Shown here: positions 7,548-16,708 of the stretch, in pieces
Layout: each line of letters starts with the position of its first letter
How positions within the stretch are numbered: the stretch's first letter is position 1
Source of the DNA: Pseudomonas fontis
Lineage (GTDB): Bacteria > Pseudomonadota > Gammaproteobacteria > Pseudomonadales > Pseudomonadaceae
Assembly (NCBI RefSeq): GCF_028656955.1
Contig: NZ_JAMDGY010000092.1
Coordinates: 1 to 38,002 of the forward strand
Length of the DNA: 38,002 nucleotides
Reading direction: 5' to 3'
Notes under the pieces: model-generated
Seen by the model: only the letters and a program-made list of their open reading frames with translations
Told to the model about the DNA's origin: nothing
The model's database searches: none
Position numbers and translations under genes: made by a program

Positions 7548-10500
7548 CTAACGTTTGCCCGCACTTGCCAGTGCAATCAGTTGCTCATTCAATTCCAGCA
7601 CCTTCTCCTCCACCACCGCGATTGCCGACCTCAAAGCATCCTGGGTACATTCCGATGCGCACACGCGCTCAAGCGCCTCACAGCTTTCTATCACCGTAGT
7701 TGCCTTCACCAGCCTCACACCGCCTTTGATTTTATGGGCAATGCAGGCCAACACTTCGCGATTGTTGCCCAACTGCGCATGCAAATCGGAAATGTCCCTC
7801 TCATTCTCCATAACCAACTCGGTCAGCAAGTCCCCCCTGGTGCACCCTTCAAGCAACAGGTACGGGTCAGCCTGTAAACCAACCCCAGCGGTGTGTGCAA
7901 GGTCATCAATACGACGAGAAAGCCGCCCTTTGACAGCCCCCAGTTTTTCACTCAGATCAACCAGCCTGGCTGGTTTGAACAAACAGTCATTCATCCCCGC
8001 CGACATACACCGTTCGCGCTCATCGGCTTGCGCGTTCGCGGTATAGCCAAGCACGTCGCATGCTTGACGCTGCTGGCATTGCTCCAATGCGCGAATGGCT
8101 TTTACAAGCGCGTAGCCATTCATCTCGGGCATATTGCAATCGGTGATCAACACATCGATCGGATGGGCCTTCCACAGCGTCAATGCTTCCACGGCACTGT
8201 TGGCCTGGAGCACGTTGCAACCGAGATACGCCAATTGCCGATTGAGCAATAGCAAATTGGCTGGATGGTCGTCGACAATCAACACCTCAAGTGCAAGTCG
8301 AGAGCAACTGTCGCGCCCCTCAACAACCGGTGGCGTCAGCGCAAGTTTTTCTAGAACAGGTAGCGTGAGGCACACACTCACACAGGTTCCTTGCCCCAGC
8401 TTACTGGTGACGAGCAGCTCCCCGCCCATCAGCTCGCACAGCGTTTTGCAGATCGCCAGCCCAAGGCCGGCACCTTCTTTTCTTGCCTGCTCAGCGTTCG
8501 AAACTTGTATGAACGGCGCAAGAATCTTGCTGATATCAGCCTGCGCGATGCCGACGCCGGTATCAGAAACGCTCAATAAGAAGCTAACGGTATCCGCCGA
8601 TGAATCGCTGCCTGGCACCCGTTGCAGGCTGACAACAACAGCGCCCCGCTCAGTAAATTTGATCGCATTGGCCACCAGGTTAGACACCACCTGTTTGAAA
8701 CGCATCGCATCGATAAGTACATCACCTTCAAGGGCGGTATCGATATCGGCCTTGATCAAGATACCTTTTTGACGCGCCAGCCCTGAAAACACCTGAACCA
8801 CTGAGGTAACAATGGCCTTCACGTTGCCGCGTGCAGGGGACAGGCTCAAATGCCCGGTTTCAATTCTGACGATATCCAAGATACTGCCAATCAATTCCAA
8901 CAGGCCGTTGGCCGACTCATAGGCCACTTCAATCGCAAAGCGATCCAACTGGCCCTGGTCCGCTTTTTTCAACGACATCTCAAGCATGCCGATTACCGCG
9001 TTGAGTGGCGTTCTTATTTCATGGCTCATCGTTGCCAGAAACGTCGTTTTGGCCCTATTCGCAATATCGGCCTGCTCCTTGGCCAGCACCAAACGCGCTT
9101 CAAGCTCCTTGCGAGCAGTAATATCTACCCACCCCCCGACAACCCCCTTGATCTCGCCCTGAAGATCGTGAAATGGCAGAATCCAGTGATAGATATCACG
9201 TGCCTCGCTGCTGTTTCTCAGGACAATACGTCGATCAGATACAACCGGTATCGACGCCTTGAGCACACGCTCAAAATCCTGCTGGTAGCGAGCAGCCTCT
9301 GCCTGGTCAGTAAATTCAGTTTCAAGAAGCCGTTTGCCGATGACTTCTGCCCTGCCAACCGAGAGCGCCTCCAGGTAAGACGCGTTGCAATGCAGTAACA
9401 ATCCATTTTTATCCCTGACATAAATGGGGTGCGGCGTCCCATCAATCAGGCTGCTCATAAACTCGAGTTGGTCACCCAGCGCCTTCTCTGCATTCTTTCT
9501 CAACACAATCTGCTGCCTTAAATAAGCAGCCCAGGCAAAGCAGACAAACAACAGCAACATCGCAAGCACGCCAAACCGAATAATGGTGTTTTTGTTTTTC
9601 TCCCAGAATGATGCCCTGGCCTTCTGGCCATCGGTCCAAAATTCAGTGATCGCATCAATTTTCTGCGCAGGCGTGGTCAGTAAAGACTTGTCGAGAATCG
9701 AGTACAGCACATCGTTGTCATACGCTGTGGCGAAGGAAATCGCTTGCGGCGCATTGCCGACCACCGCCACCACCCCAAGCTCATTGAACTCATGCGCTAT
9801 CTGGTACTGCGCAGACACCAGTGAGTCTATTAGCGCATCCGCCTTGCCTTTGCGGACCCACTCGAAACCCTCGGCCGCCGAGGCGAGTTCGATCACGGTG
9901 ACACTCGGCAGCTCTTTTCTTATTTCTTGTGCGGCCCTGCTGCCCCTGACCGTCGCCAGTTTTTTCCCTGCCAAGGACGCGACCGAGTCGATCCCCTGAG
10001 CATCAACACGCGCAACCAGGACCAGCGAGCTGACCACGTATGGGCGAGAAAAAGAAACCCTCGGGTCCTGCATGAGATCAGGGCTCAATGCCCCGACAAT
10101 GTCGACTTCCCGAGCAATCAATGCGTCGACAACCTGGCTTTCAGGCTGGGGCAGCGATGGCAACAGCCGAAAGCTGATGCCGGTCTTGGCGCTGACCACC
10201 TTGAGCAAGTCATCCACCACGCCGACCACCTCGCCACTCTCTCGCACCATGGAGAATGGCGGATCAAAGTAATCAACCCGCACGGTGACAAGCGGATTGT
10301 TTTTAATCCAGTCACGTTCTGTCTGGGAATACTGAACTCGCTGCGAGCCGAATACATAGCTGCCATTCAGATCCCAACGTCGCAATATGGCCAGGCTGTC
10401 GTTTGCGGGTACGGCAAGCAGTGCTTTGTCGACCAGCCGTTTCAACAGCTCGTTGCGTTTCGCCAGGGCAAATGCAACGGCACCGACAGCACTGGCTGTC

Positions 10501-11099
10501 GAGGGGTAGAGCTGAAGTGTTGCCCCGGGGTAAAAGGCATGCACCGCAGCTGCGGGTAAGTAGTGGTTCAACATGGCGATCTTCTTACCCGCCAATTTCG
10601 AGTCCACAGCGGCGTGTTCGCCGACCCGCGTCAATATGACCGGCTGGTCTTCAAGATAGGAAAGGCTGAGTATCAGCTCCGCGTCTGCCTGCTCGTAACT
10701 ATTGGCGCTACCCAGCAAGTCAATTTCGCCCCGCTTGAGCGCCTGGATGGCGAGCTGGCGAGATGCAAACTGGCGCACCTCTACGGCAACATTCAGGATG
10801 CGGGCAATCAACCCCGCATACTCAGCCGTCACGCCGTCATACATGACGCCATTGATACTGATATCCAACGGCGGATAATCGGGTGCAGAGGTGCCTACGA
10901 TGAGCCGTGATTTACTTCGCAAGCCTGCAGTTTCATCGTCGCTCAGCGTTGCCAGCGGAGCGACATAGGCGCGTTCAGTGAGCTGGAGGGATGTATACGG
11001 CAAACCGGCCTCCCCGGCAAAAACAGCGTCACCCCAGGCGAGGGCAAAACACAACGACAGGCACAGCAACCCCACGCTACTGACACAAGTACGCGTCAC
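7548..11099 (-). CDS. BvgS/RocS1-like hybrid sensor histidine kinase (unorthodox)
   Basis: An 1183-residue inner-membrane sensor of the BvgS/EvgS/RocS1 (SadS) type. In order: signal peptide (1-28), periplasmic Venus-flytrap domain 1 (about 65-232) and domain 2 (about 270-490), transmembrane helix (507-526), PAS domain (about 545-665), HisKA with MSHEIRTPLNA (H693), ATPase with N-box NLVANAIKF, DTGVGI and AGLGLAICK, receiver domain with LITDCNMPEMNG (D987), and an HPt domain with AHKIKGG (H1122). A His-Asp-His relay to the neighbouring response regulator is expected. Domain 1 is about 38 residues shorter than domain 2: after VGAVAF it jumps to ALAKRN, whereas domain 2 has the whole GKADALIDSLVSAQY segment between the matching points. 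The GTG start overlaps the regulator's stop (GTGA). In P. aeruginosa, Roc kinases control Cup fimbriae, and a fimbrial operon lies directly upstream here. Confidence 0.92.
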   Translation of the reverse strand: MTRTCVSSVGLLCLSLCFALAWGDAVFAGEAGLPYTSLQLTERAYVAPLATLSDDETAGLRSKSRLIVGTSAPDYPPLDISINGVMYDGVTAEYAGLIARILNVAVEVRQFASRQLAIQALKRGEIDLLGSANSYEQADAELILSLSYLEDQPVILTRVGEHAAVDSKLAGKKIAMLNHYLPAAAVHAFYPGATLQLYPSTASAVGAVAFALAKRNELLKRLVDKALLAVPANDSLAILRRWDLNGSYVFGSQRVQYSQTERDWIKNNPLVTVRVDYFDPPFSMVRESGEVVGVVDDLLKVVSAKTGISFRLLPSLPQPESQVVDALIAREVDIVGALSPDLMQDPRVSFSRPYVVSSLVLVARVDAQGIDSVASLAGKKLATVRGSRAAQEIRKELPSVTVIELASAAEGFEWVRKGKADALIDSLVSAQYQIAHEFNELGVVAVVGNAPQAISFATAYDNDVLYSILDKSLLTTPAQKIDAITEFWTDGQKARASFWEKNKNTIIRFGVLAMLLLFVCFAWAAYLRQQIVLRKNAEKALGDQLEFMSSLIDGTPHPIYVRDKNGLLLHCNASYLEALSVGRAEVIGKRLLETEFTDQAEAARYQQDFERVLKASIPVVSDRRIVLRNSSEARDIYHWILPFHDLQGEIKGVVGGWVDITARKELEARLVLAKEQADIANRAKTTFLATMSHEIRTPLNAVIGMLEMSLKKADQGQLDRFAIEVAYESANGLLELIGSILDIVRIETGHLSLSPARGNVKAIVTSVVQVFSGLARQKGILIKADIDTALEGDVLIDAMRFKQVVSNLVANAIKFTERGAVVVSLQRVPGSDSSADTVSFLLSVSDTGVGIAQADISKILAPFIQVSNAEQARKEGAGLGLAICKTLCELMGGELLVTSKLGQGTCVSVCLTLPVLEKLALTPPVVEGRDSCSRLALEVLIVDDHPANLLLLNRQLAYLGCNVLQANSAVEALTLWKAHPIDVLITDCNMPEMNGYALVKAIRALEQCQQRQACDVLGYTANAQADERERCMSAGMNDCLFKPARLVDLSEKLGAVKGRLSRRIDDLAHTAGVGLQADPYLLLEGCTRGDLLTELVMENERDISDLHAQLGNNREVLACIAHKIKGGVRLVKATTVIESCEALERVCASECTQDALRSAIAVVEEKVLELNEQLIALASAGKR

Positions 11100-11716
11100 A
11101 CTATTGAATCCCGTTTGGCCACTTCCAGAAGCTCGACAAATGAACCAACCGACAGTTTGGCCATGATCCGGTGCTTGTAACTGCTGATGGTCTTGTGGCT
11201 GAGCATCATGGCCGCGGCAATATTCTTGTTGGACGCACCGGAGGCCAGTTGCCTCAACACGTCAATTTCACGATCCGTTAAACAGCTGGCGCCTTGAACC
11301 TGCGCCCTGCTGCTGGTCTCTACACTGGCAATCGGCAGGCTTGGAAAATAGGAATAGCCTGCCTTGACCGCCGCCAGCGCTCCGACAAATTCGCCCATGT
11401 CTCCGGTCTTGCAGACAAATCCTGCGGTACCGGCCCACCTGCAACGCGGCGAAAAAATGGCCGCTGACTGTGAGGTGAACACCAGTGTCTTGGTTCTACG
11501 GCCTTGGGCCTTCAGCCGTTCAATGACGGCCATGCCGTCCATTTCAGGTATGCCGATGTCAAGGATCATCAGGTCAGGCTCCAACTCGCGGATCAGTCGC
11601 AGCGCATCAATTCCATTACTTGCCTCACCGACGACCTCATAGCCACTATTTTTCAATACTATTTTTACGGCCATCCGTATCGCCGGATGGTCATCAACTA
11701 TTATTACACTTGACAT
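11096..11716 (-). CDS. LuxR/NarL-type response regulator (RocA1/BvgA/EvgA-like)
   Basis: A 206-residue response regulator. The receiver domain shows the acidic pair in IIVDDHP, the phospho-acceptor D53 in LMILDIGIPEMDG, and the conserved Lys in GFVCK. The C-terminal LuxR/NarL DNA-binding domain shows CLTDREIDVLRQLASGASNK and LSHKTISSYKHRIMAKL. ATG at 11716 is chosen because GGGGTGG lies just before it; a GTG two codons upstream is possible. It is the first gene of a two-gene operon with the hybrid kinase, overlapping by 4 bases. By analogy with RocA1 and BvgA it probably controls adhesion genes, with the adjacent fimbrial operon the obvious target. That target is inference from position. Confidence 0.92.
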   Translation of the reverse strand: MSSVIIVDDHPAIRMAVKIVLKNSGYEVVGEASNGIDALRLIRELEPDLMILDIGIPEMDGMAVIERLKAQGRRTKTLVFTSQSAAIFSPRCRWAGTAGFVCKTGDMGEFVGALAAVKAGYSYFPSLPIASVETSSRAQVQGASCLTDREIDVLRQLASGASNKNIAAAMMLSHKTISSYKHRIMAKLSVGSFVELLEVAKRDSIV

Positions 11717-11955
11717 AGCCACCCCAGCTTCATTGCGCGAGCCGCAATGTAGTACAGCTCAATTACCACAACACGCTTATTTGTACATCCAATTATGTCG
11801 AGCGGCACTCGCTTACAGCAAAGTTTTATCAATGACAGTGCCCGCGCTCATCATGCTAGCGCGTCAGTTTTATATAATCGTCGCCCACAATCTAAAATCT
11901 ACAGTCATCAGCCTGCTATTAAATTACACACTAACGATGTGCGCAGGCATGCCCG
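11717..11955. other. Intergenic region, fimbrial operon end to response-regulator promoter
   Basis: About 240 noncoding bases, visibly A/T-rich. It must hold the promoter of the minus-strand two-component operon. A possible -10 (TATAAA) with a weak TTTAGA 16 bases upstream can be read on the minus strand around 11870-11900, but this is only suggestive. I see no convincing intrinsic terminator after the fimbrial operon, so some read-through into the regulator gene is possible. Confidence 0.35.
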
Positions 11956-12525
11956 TTAGTTCTCCCCAAGCTCGATCAACAGCCGTCCCTCCAGCGCTGT
12001 TCTGTCTCGACCACTCAGCTCAGCGAGCGCTATCTGGGAGGTCACACTGATCTGCAACGACAAGTGGCTGCCCTGGGCAGGTCGCCCGCCACTGACGGCG
12101 ACTACCCGATCACCAGGTGCAACCCGAAGGCTTGAGGCCACCCCTGTTAGCGGCTCATCCAGTGTTTTCAGCGCTGCCAGGTCAACTGCTTGCCCATCTA
12201 GCAAGGCGCTGTCGAAGTCCACCGTCATCTGCCCACCCGGGGCGAACCTGAACTGGTTTGCCTGACGCTCACCCTTAAGCATCAGGCTCATCACCGTGGG
12301 CTCTGGACAACTGGCGTTCAGTGTCACAAATCGAGTACCCACCGTGACCAATGCCCCCATGACACGCTCTGTCGGCGCATCGGGATAGGGGATCTGGCCC
12401 AGATCCAGGTTGGCATCCGACAAATGCAGGGTGCACTGCTGGGCCACTACTTGACCGGCATACAACTGAACCGCCACAAACAGCACGCGGACCAGGTAAC
12501 GGCGGTTTCTACTCAGGGCATTCAT
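11956..12525 (-). CDS. Minor fimbrial subunit / possible tip component
   Basis: About 189 residues with a signal peptide ending around VVAQQC. It is the last gene of the chaperone-usher operon, starting just after the usher stop. It has an early Cys (QQCTLHLSD), a second Cys in LNASCPEP and a beta-strand-rich pattern with NLDLGQIPYP, as in pilin-fold subunits. It differs from the three upstream pilins, so a tip adhesin or assembly terminator is likely. The start is uncertain: ATG at 12525 gives the signal peptide directly, while a GTG four codons upstream (12537) is also open. No strong ribosome site is visible. Family naming is tentative. Confidence 0.7.
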   Translation of the reverse strand: MNALSRNRRYLVRVLFVAVQLYAGQVVAQQCTLHLSDANLDLGQIPYPDAPTERVMGALVTVGTRFVTLNASCPEPTVMSLMLKGERQANQFRFAPGGQMTVDFDSALLDGQAVDLAALKTLDEPLTGVASSLRVAPGDRVVAVSGGRPAQGSHLSLQISVTSQIALAELSGRDRTALEGRLLIELGEN

Positions 12526-12552
12526 GCGCGGGTCCACTTATTCAGTTCAGGG

Positions 12553-15120
12553 TCAATTCGGTGAGCACAGTGCGTCGGCTTTTTCAAAATAAACATCCGG
12601 GTCCGGCGTCTTCGGTAGCTTGAAGTTCAGGGCACAGCTGCTGTTGTCAGGCAGTCGCACGGTCAAGGGCTTTTCGAGGTTTTCATTGGCGATGAAGGCT
12701 CTGCCGCCATCAACTACCGAGGTCACGAACTCTCCTTGCGCGTTGAACACTGCCGCGCCCTTGGGCAATACCGTGCCACTTGAGTCGGTAGTTCGCAGCA
12801 GTGCACGCCGCGACCTGGTCACCGAAAAATCGAGCGCCTGCACAGAGCCACGGCCGGCGGCGACCGACCTGTAGCCATTCTGTATATCGAGGTTGCGCGG
12901 CAAGCTTTTGGTGGCAACTTCCACATGGGACTTCTGGTAGGCCGGCAACCGGGCAACTACCGCGCGCCCCCAGGGATCAGTCCAGACCGGGCCGCTCGGG
13001 GTATTGAGCTTGATTCCGGAAACATCACCCACCGAGGCCACGGCAAAGGTGTCATTCAAGGCATAGGGTGACAGTGTGATGCCCTGCTTGTGCAGGGCAA
13101 CGCCACCGCGAAGCTGGCCACTGTAGCTGGTGCTGTCATTGCCACTTTGCGAGTAGCCAAGGTTTACGCTGGCAAAACGCGGCAACAGGCTGACGCTGCC
13201 GGAGAAGTCGTTGCGTTCGGCCTGAGCGTCACGCTCCGCCGACAGGCTGTAACTTGCCAGGTCGCTACTACTGTCCGTGTAGCCGGCACCAAAACGTGTA
13301 CTCCCGTCACGCCTGGTGGCATAGCTGCGTGCACTTCGCGCGCCCCCCAAAGGAACGCTGACCGTGAGGTACACGGCGTTACTCTCGGAGGCGGTGTTCA
13401 TCACGCGTTGTTCGTCGCTTGAGCGCTGGCTTCGGCCCATGCTCTTTTCGATATTGGCGCTGACACTGAACTGTTTGAACTGCTTGTTCCACGAGCCACT
13501 AAGGTACTCGGACTTCTGGCCGCTCGTTGTAGTAGAGGTGCTATAGCTGGTTGAAAAGCCGCCCAACCACGGGTCGCTCCAGCTCAGCGACACGGCGTAC
13601 TGATCATGGCCGACGCTGTAGAGGCCGCGATCACTGTGAGCGCTGGTACTCTCCATCAACTCGCGATAACCGCTGGTACGCCGCGTGGCACTGGCGCTGG
13701 CACTGAAGGTTTCCGTCAGCCGGGTGGACGCCGAAAGGCTGGTTTCTGCTCCGTTGAGGTTCTCCTTGCCGGCTTTGGAGACGCTGCTGCGCAGCGTGGT
13801 CGAGGTGTCAGGGGTTAGTTGCGAGCCCAGTGTCCAGGCTACTGCCTGGTAATTGTTCTGACCAAGCATCAGCCCCGCCGAGAGGTTATTGGCGGGGGTA
13901 ATCAGCCATCCCCCCGTACCGGTTACTACCGTGGGCGACTCCATATCCTTGGCGCCAAAGGTGCGCACCTTGCCTACGGCAAACGAATAGCCGGGGGCGG
14001 TATAGGCAAACGGTGCGAGTGCAGCGGCCGCAATGGTGAAGTCACGCTGCTCGCCGTTGGCTTCAATCACCCGTACATCCAGGTCGGTATTGCCGTTGAG
14101 CAGTGGAATGTCAGGCAAGCTGAAAGGGCCGGCCGGCACCAGCGTGCTGTAGATCAATGCGCCCGCCTGGCGAACTTCTACCCGCGCCTGACTCTGGGCA
14201 ATGCCTTCGACGGTAGTACCGCTGCGCGAATTGTTTTGCAGGGCCAGCTCCGGCACAACCTGCACGCCGGTAATGGCAGCACCGGGAAACACCGAATTGT
14301 TGATATTGATTTCACCCACCTGTAGCAGCGACTCACTCTCAACGAAGGTCTTTTGCGCGTAGGTGTACAGGGTTTGGGAAGTGCGCCGCTGGTCCTGAAT
14401 CGAATGCATCTGGCGACTGCGTACCAGCCAGTCGCCGGCATTGAAACCCAGCTCGGTATTGGCCGAGTAATAGCGCCGGGACTTCCCCGAGTACTCACTG
14501 TTCATGCCCAGCAGGTCGTAGTTGATCAGCCCGCCCACGCCCCCCTGTTGATAACTGAGCACACTGTCTGTACGAGGACGCAACGCATCGGTGGGCACTA
14601 TCAGGGCCACCTCCTGACGATTCGGCCGCAGGGTCACTTCTGTCTGCGCAAAGCGTGCGATGAAGTCGTAGCAGCCATCCTGTATCAATGGCGGCTCGGG
14701 AACCTTCAAGTTGGCCTGATCCAGCAACGCCTGGGTAAAGCACAACTGTCCTTCGCTGTCGAACCGGGCATCTACGCTGCCACGTGGGTTGCCGTTGACC
14801 TGCAATGCAACGCGGCGCACACCTTCGGCAAAGCGCGGAGCATGGCTGAAGTAGTCGGCAACGTGCGGGTCAATACCACGGCTCTTCAGCATGTTCAGAT
14901 CGAAGATGGTCTGCTTGACGGGCTCGCCGGTGACGTGGCTGCGCTGTTGATTTTGTTTCTGCACAGCCAAAGTCGTCTCGGCACTGTGTGCCGACTGCAC
15001 AGCCGAGCCCAACAGCGAGGCCGTGATCAACGCGGCCTTGAAACGGAAGTGTGCAAGGCGCACAGGCAAATATCGAACAGCACAAGGCCACCCGCTCACA
15101 ACGAGCGACAACGAGTCCAT
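12553..15120 (-). CDS. Outer-membrane fimbrial usher (FimD/PapC family)
   Basis: An 855-residue usher that forms the outer-membrane pore for pilus assembly. After an N-terminal extension and signal peptide come the usher N-domain (IFDLNMLKSRGIDP, then QVNGNPRG), the long beta-barrel with many alternating Ser/Thr/Gly strands, and the plug-region signature QARVEVRQAG, TLVPAGPFSLPDIPLL and DLDVRVIEANG. The C-terminal domain ends with a Cys pair (SSCALNF and ALCSPN). The length is normal for the family. It lies between chaperone and minor subunit genes, all on the minus strand. The first ~40 residues before the hydrophobic core are unusually long for a signal peptide, so translation may start somewhat later. 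Confidence 0.95.
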   Translation of the reverse strand: MDSLSLVVSGWPCAVRYLPVRLAHFRFKAALITASLLGSAVQSAHSAETTLAVQKQNQQRSHVTGEPVKQTIFDLNMLKSRGIDPHVADYFSHAPRFAEGVRRVALQVNGNPRGSVDARFDSEGQLCFTQALLDQANLKVPEPPLIQDGCYDFIARFAQTEVTLRPNRQEVALIVPTDALRPRTDSVLSYQQGGVGGLINYDLLGMNSEYSGKSRRYYSANTELGFNAGDWLVRSRQMHSIQDQRRTSQTLYTYAQKTFVESESLLQVGEININNSVFPGAAITGVQVVPELALQNNSRSGTTVEGIAQSQARVEVRQAGALIYSTLVPAGPFSLPDIPLLNGNTDLDVRVIEANGEQRDFTIAAAALAPFAYTAPGYSFAVGKVRTFGAKDMESPTVVTGTGGWLITPANNLSAGLMLGQNNYQAVAWTLGSQLTPDTSTTLRSSVSKAGKENLNGAETSLSASTRLTETFSASASATRRTSGYRELMESTSAHSDRGLYSVGHDQYAVSLSWSDPWLGGFSTSYSTSTTTSGQKSEYLSGSWNKQFKQFSVSANIEKSMGRSQRSSDEQRVMNTASESNAVYLTVSVPLGGARSARSYATRRDGSTRFGAGYTDSSSDLASYSLSAERDAQAERNDFSGSVSLLPRFASVNLGYSQSGNDSTSYSGQLRGGVALHKQGITLSPYALNDTFAVASVGDVSGIKLNTPSGPVWTDPWGRAVVARLPAYQKSHVEVATKSLPRNLDIQNGYRSVAAGRGSVQALDFSVTRSRRALLRTTDSSGTVLPKGAAVFNAQGEFVTSVVDGGRAFIANENLEKPLTVRLPDNSSCALNFKLPKTPDPDVYFEKADALCSPN

Positions 15121-15154
15121 GGAAGAAACCTAAGTAATGTAGAGCGACGGGCTG

Positions 15155-15865
15155 TTATCGAGCGCTCACGGGGGCATCATAGGCATCCACCTGGAAGCCA
15201 TAGAGGCTGACTGGAAACAGACGTACCTTGCTGTTGGCGACTACGTTAAAACCCACCGGCAACTCGACGGTGTGCACCTGACCAGGCAATACATAGGTAC
15301 GCGGCAACTGCACAGAAAGCTGCGCGGGCAATAACAGCAGTTGGTTACCCAGGCGCACGACATAGGGGCTATCGTTCCTGACGACAAGGCTGCCCCCCTC
15401 GACGCTCCATTTCAGCAAAGTCCAAGGGTCATTCATGGAGGCCAACCCAGCAGGATTGATAATGACCGGCAGGTTTTGCCGTACATTCATCCTGATCGCG
15501 TTGCGACCGTCTTTTGCCGGCGGGATACCTTCAAAGATCACCCGCTTCATCCGCTGCGTAGTAATCGGCGTATCGGATTGGACAATAAAACGTACCAATT
15601 GCTTTTCACCCGGCTCCACCCGTGCAATCGGCGTGGTGACGAACAGCAACTCCTCGGTATCCTCCGCAAGGTTATCCAGCGATGTGTGCAACAGCGCTAC
15701 TTCGCTCTCGGAGTTGGTGACCGTAATACTGCCCTCTCCATCAGCAGCGTTAATCAGCAGCACTGATGTTTCAGGCAACATGCCGGCTGCCAGCCCAACT
15801 GGACTCCAGGGTGCAAACAATGAAATCACCAGGCAACACCGGGCGAGCGTGGAATGCATAGACAC
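15155..15865 (-). CDS. Periplasmic fimbrial chaperone (PapD-like)
   Basis: A protein of about 236 residues with a signal peptide and the two Ig-like domains of PapD chaperones. It shows SITVTNSESEVALLHTSL, PIARVEPGEKQLVRFI and MKRVIFEGIPP, with RQNLPVIINPAG forming the subunit-binding strand region. It caps pilins in the periplasm and hands them to the usher. The frame is open to 15925, but GGAG 7 bases before a GTG at 15865 makes that the better start; the ATG at 15859 is an alternative. It sits between the pilins and the usher. Confidence 0.9.
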   Translation of the reverse strand: MSMHSTLARCCLVISLFAPWSPVGLAAGMLPETSVLLINAADGEGSITVTNSESEVALLHTSLDNLAEDTEELLFVTTPIARVEPGEKQLVRFIVQSDTPITTQRMKRVIFEGIPPAKDGRNAIRMNVRQNLPVIINPAGLASMNDPWTLLKWSVEGGSLVVRNDSPYVVRLGNQLLLLPAQLSVQLPRTYVLPGQVHTVELPVGFNVVANSKVRLFPVSLYGFQVDAYDAPVSAR

Positions 15866-15966
15866 GGTATTTCTCCAGCCAAACAAATTCAGCGTTCGTC
15901 TCAACAGGCAGGACGTATCGCTCAATTACCAAACGCCTATCAACAGCGACGCGCAGGATGAGCGGG

Positions 15967-16010
15967 GCCGGGCTTTACGAACACCCCTACCAGCACGAGT
16001 GAAACCCGGC
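15967..16010 (-). other. Inverted repeat between pilin 3 and chaperone genes
   Basis: Arms gccgggcttt (15967-15976) and aaacccggc (16002-16010) pair over nine positions with one bulged base and a 25-base loop. It lies in the 156-base gap after the third pilin stop, with no T-run after it on the minus strand. It may be an mRNA processing or stabilising element that keeps pilin message above usher message, as known in other chaperone-usher operons. That role is inference. Confidence 0.4.
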
Positions 16011-16021
16011 AGATCACGCTA

Positions 16022-16639
16022 TTACAGATAGTTGACCTCAAACGTCAGCGTCTGGTCAGCAGTCACCTCTGACGAATGATCCTTCACGACAAAATCACCG
16101 TACCACCCAACCAAATCAAAACTGGCTGTTTTAACGGCTTCTACCGTTTTGCCGCCCATCAACATAAACGTTGAAATATAATTTGGATCCGCGGAGATGG
16201 CCACCACATGATTATCCGGGCCAGGCACCCCCATGCCAGGGTCAAACATTACAATTTTACCCGGAAGACCATTGATAACAGTCCCCTGCGTGTTAATAGC
16301 AATCGATGAAAGCGTCACACCCTTCTGCGACCACCCACCCAGCATCTGAGCACCCAACTGACCTGTCTCTCCCGGCATCGTCCCCTTCACGCTGACACGA
16401 ACATAAGTCTTCGCTGAGCACGAAACACCCATGCTGCCAAACGGGATTTTTCGATCCCTGAAGCCCCCTGAAGCATCAAGTTCCACGCTGCCCAATTCAA
16501 CAATCGGCATGGTCAGTGAAACATCGCATACAGGCGGTACAATTTTCCCGGTAATCTGCATGGAGGCTGTCGTCGCCGCAACCGCACTGCCCGCGCCGAG
16601 CATGGCAAGCGCGGCAATAAAAGATCGACTCAATAACAT
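16022..16639 (-). CDS. DUF1120-like fimbrial pilin subunit 3
   Basis: A 205-residue secreted pilin. It has a signal peptide ending near SAVAAT, then ASMQITGKIVPPVCDVSL and SCSAKTYVRVSVKGTMPG with the two Cys that form the pilin disulfide. The end LTFEVNYL has the alternating hydrophobic pattern recognised by chaperone and usher. AGGAAATAGCT precedes the ATG. It is the last of three tandem paralogues. The DUF1120 (YbgO-type) naming is from the overall pattern ITGKI-P-C and the SC-A block, and is moderately sure. Confidence 0.87.
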   Translation of the reverse strand: MLLSRSFIAALAMLGAGSAVAATTASMQITGKIVPPVCDVSLTMPIVELGSVELDASGGFRDRKIPFGSMGVSCSAKTYVRVSVKGTMPGETGQLGAQMLGGWSQKGVTLSSIAINTQGTVINGLPGKIVMFDPGMGVPGPDNHVVAISADPNYISTFMLMGGKTVEAVKTASFDLVGWYGDFVVKDHSSEVTADQTLTFEVNYL

Positions 16640-16708
16640 AGCTATTTCCTTTTCGATAATTGACTGTAGAAGGTCAAGCGCAGCGGCCCGACAAAAAATA
16701 CGCAGCGA

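Noticed and set aside
7142..7699. 185-codon plus-strand frame overlapping the PAAR gene and kinase end
   Set aside because: It overlaps a clear PAAR gene in another frame and has a Pro/Arg/His-rich composition typical of an out-of-frame reading.
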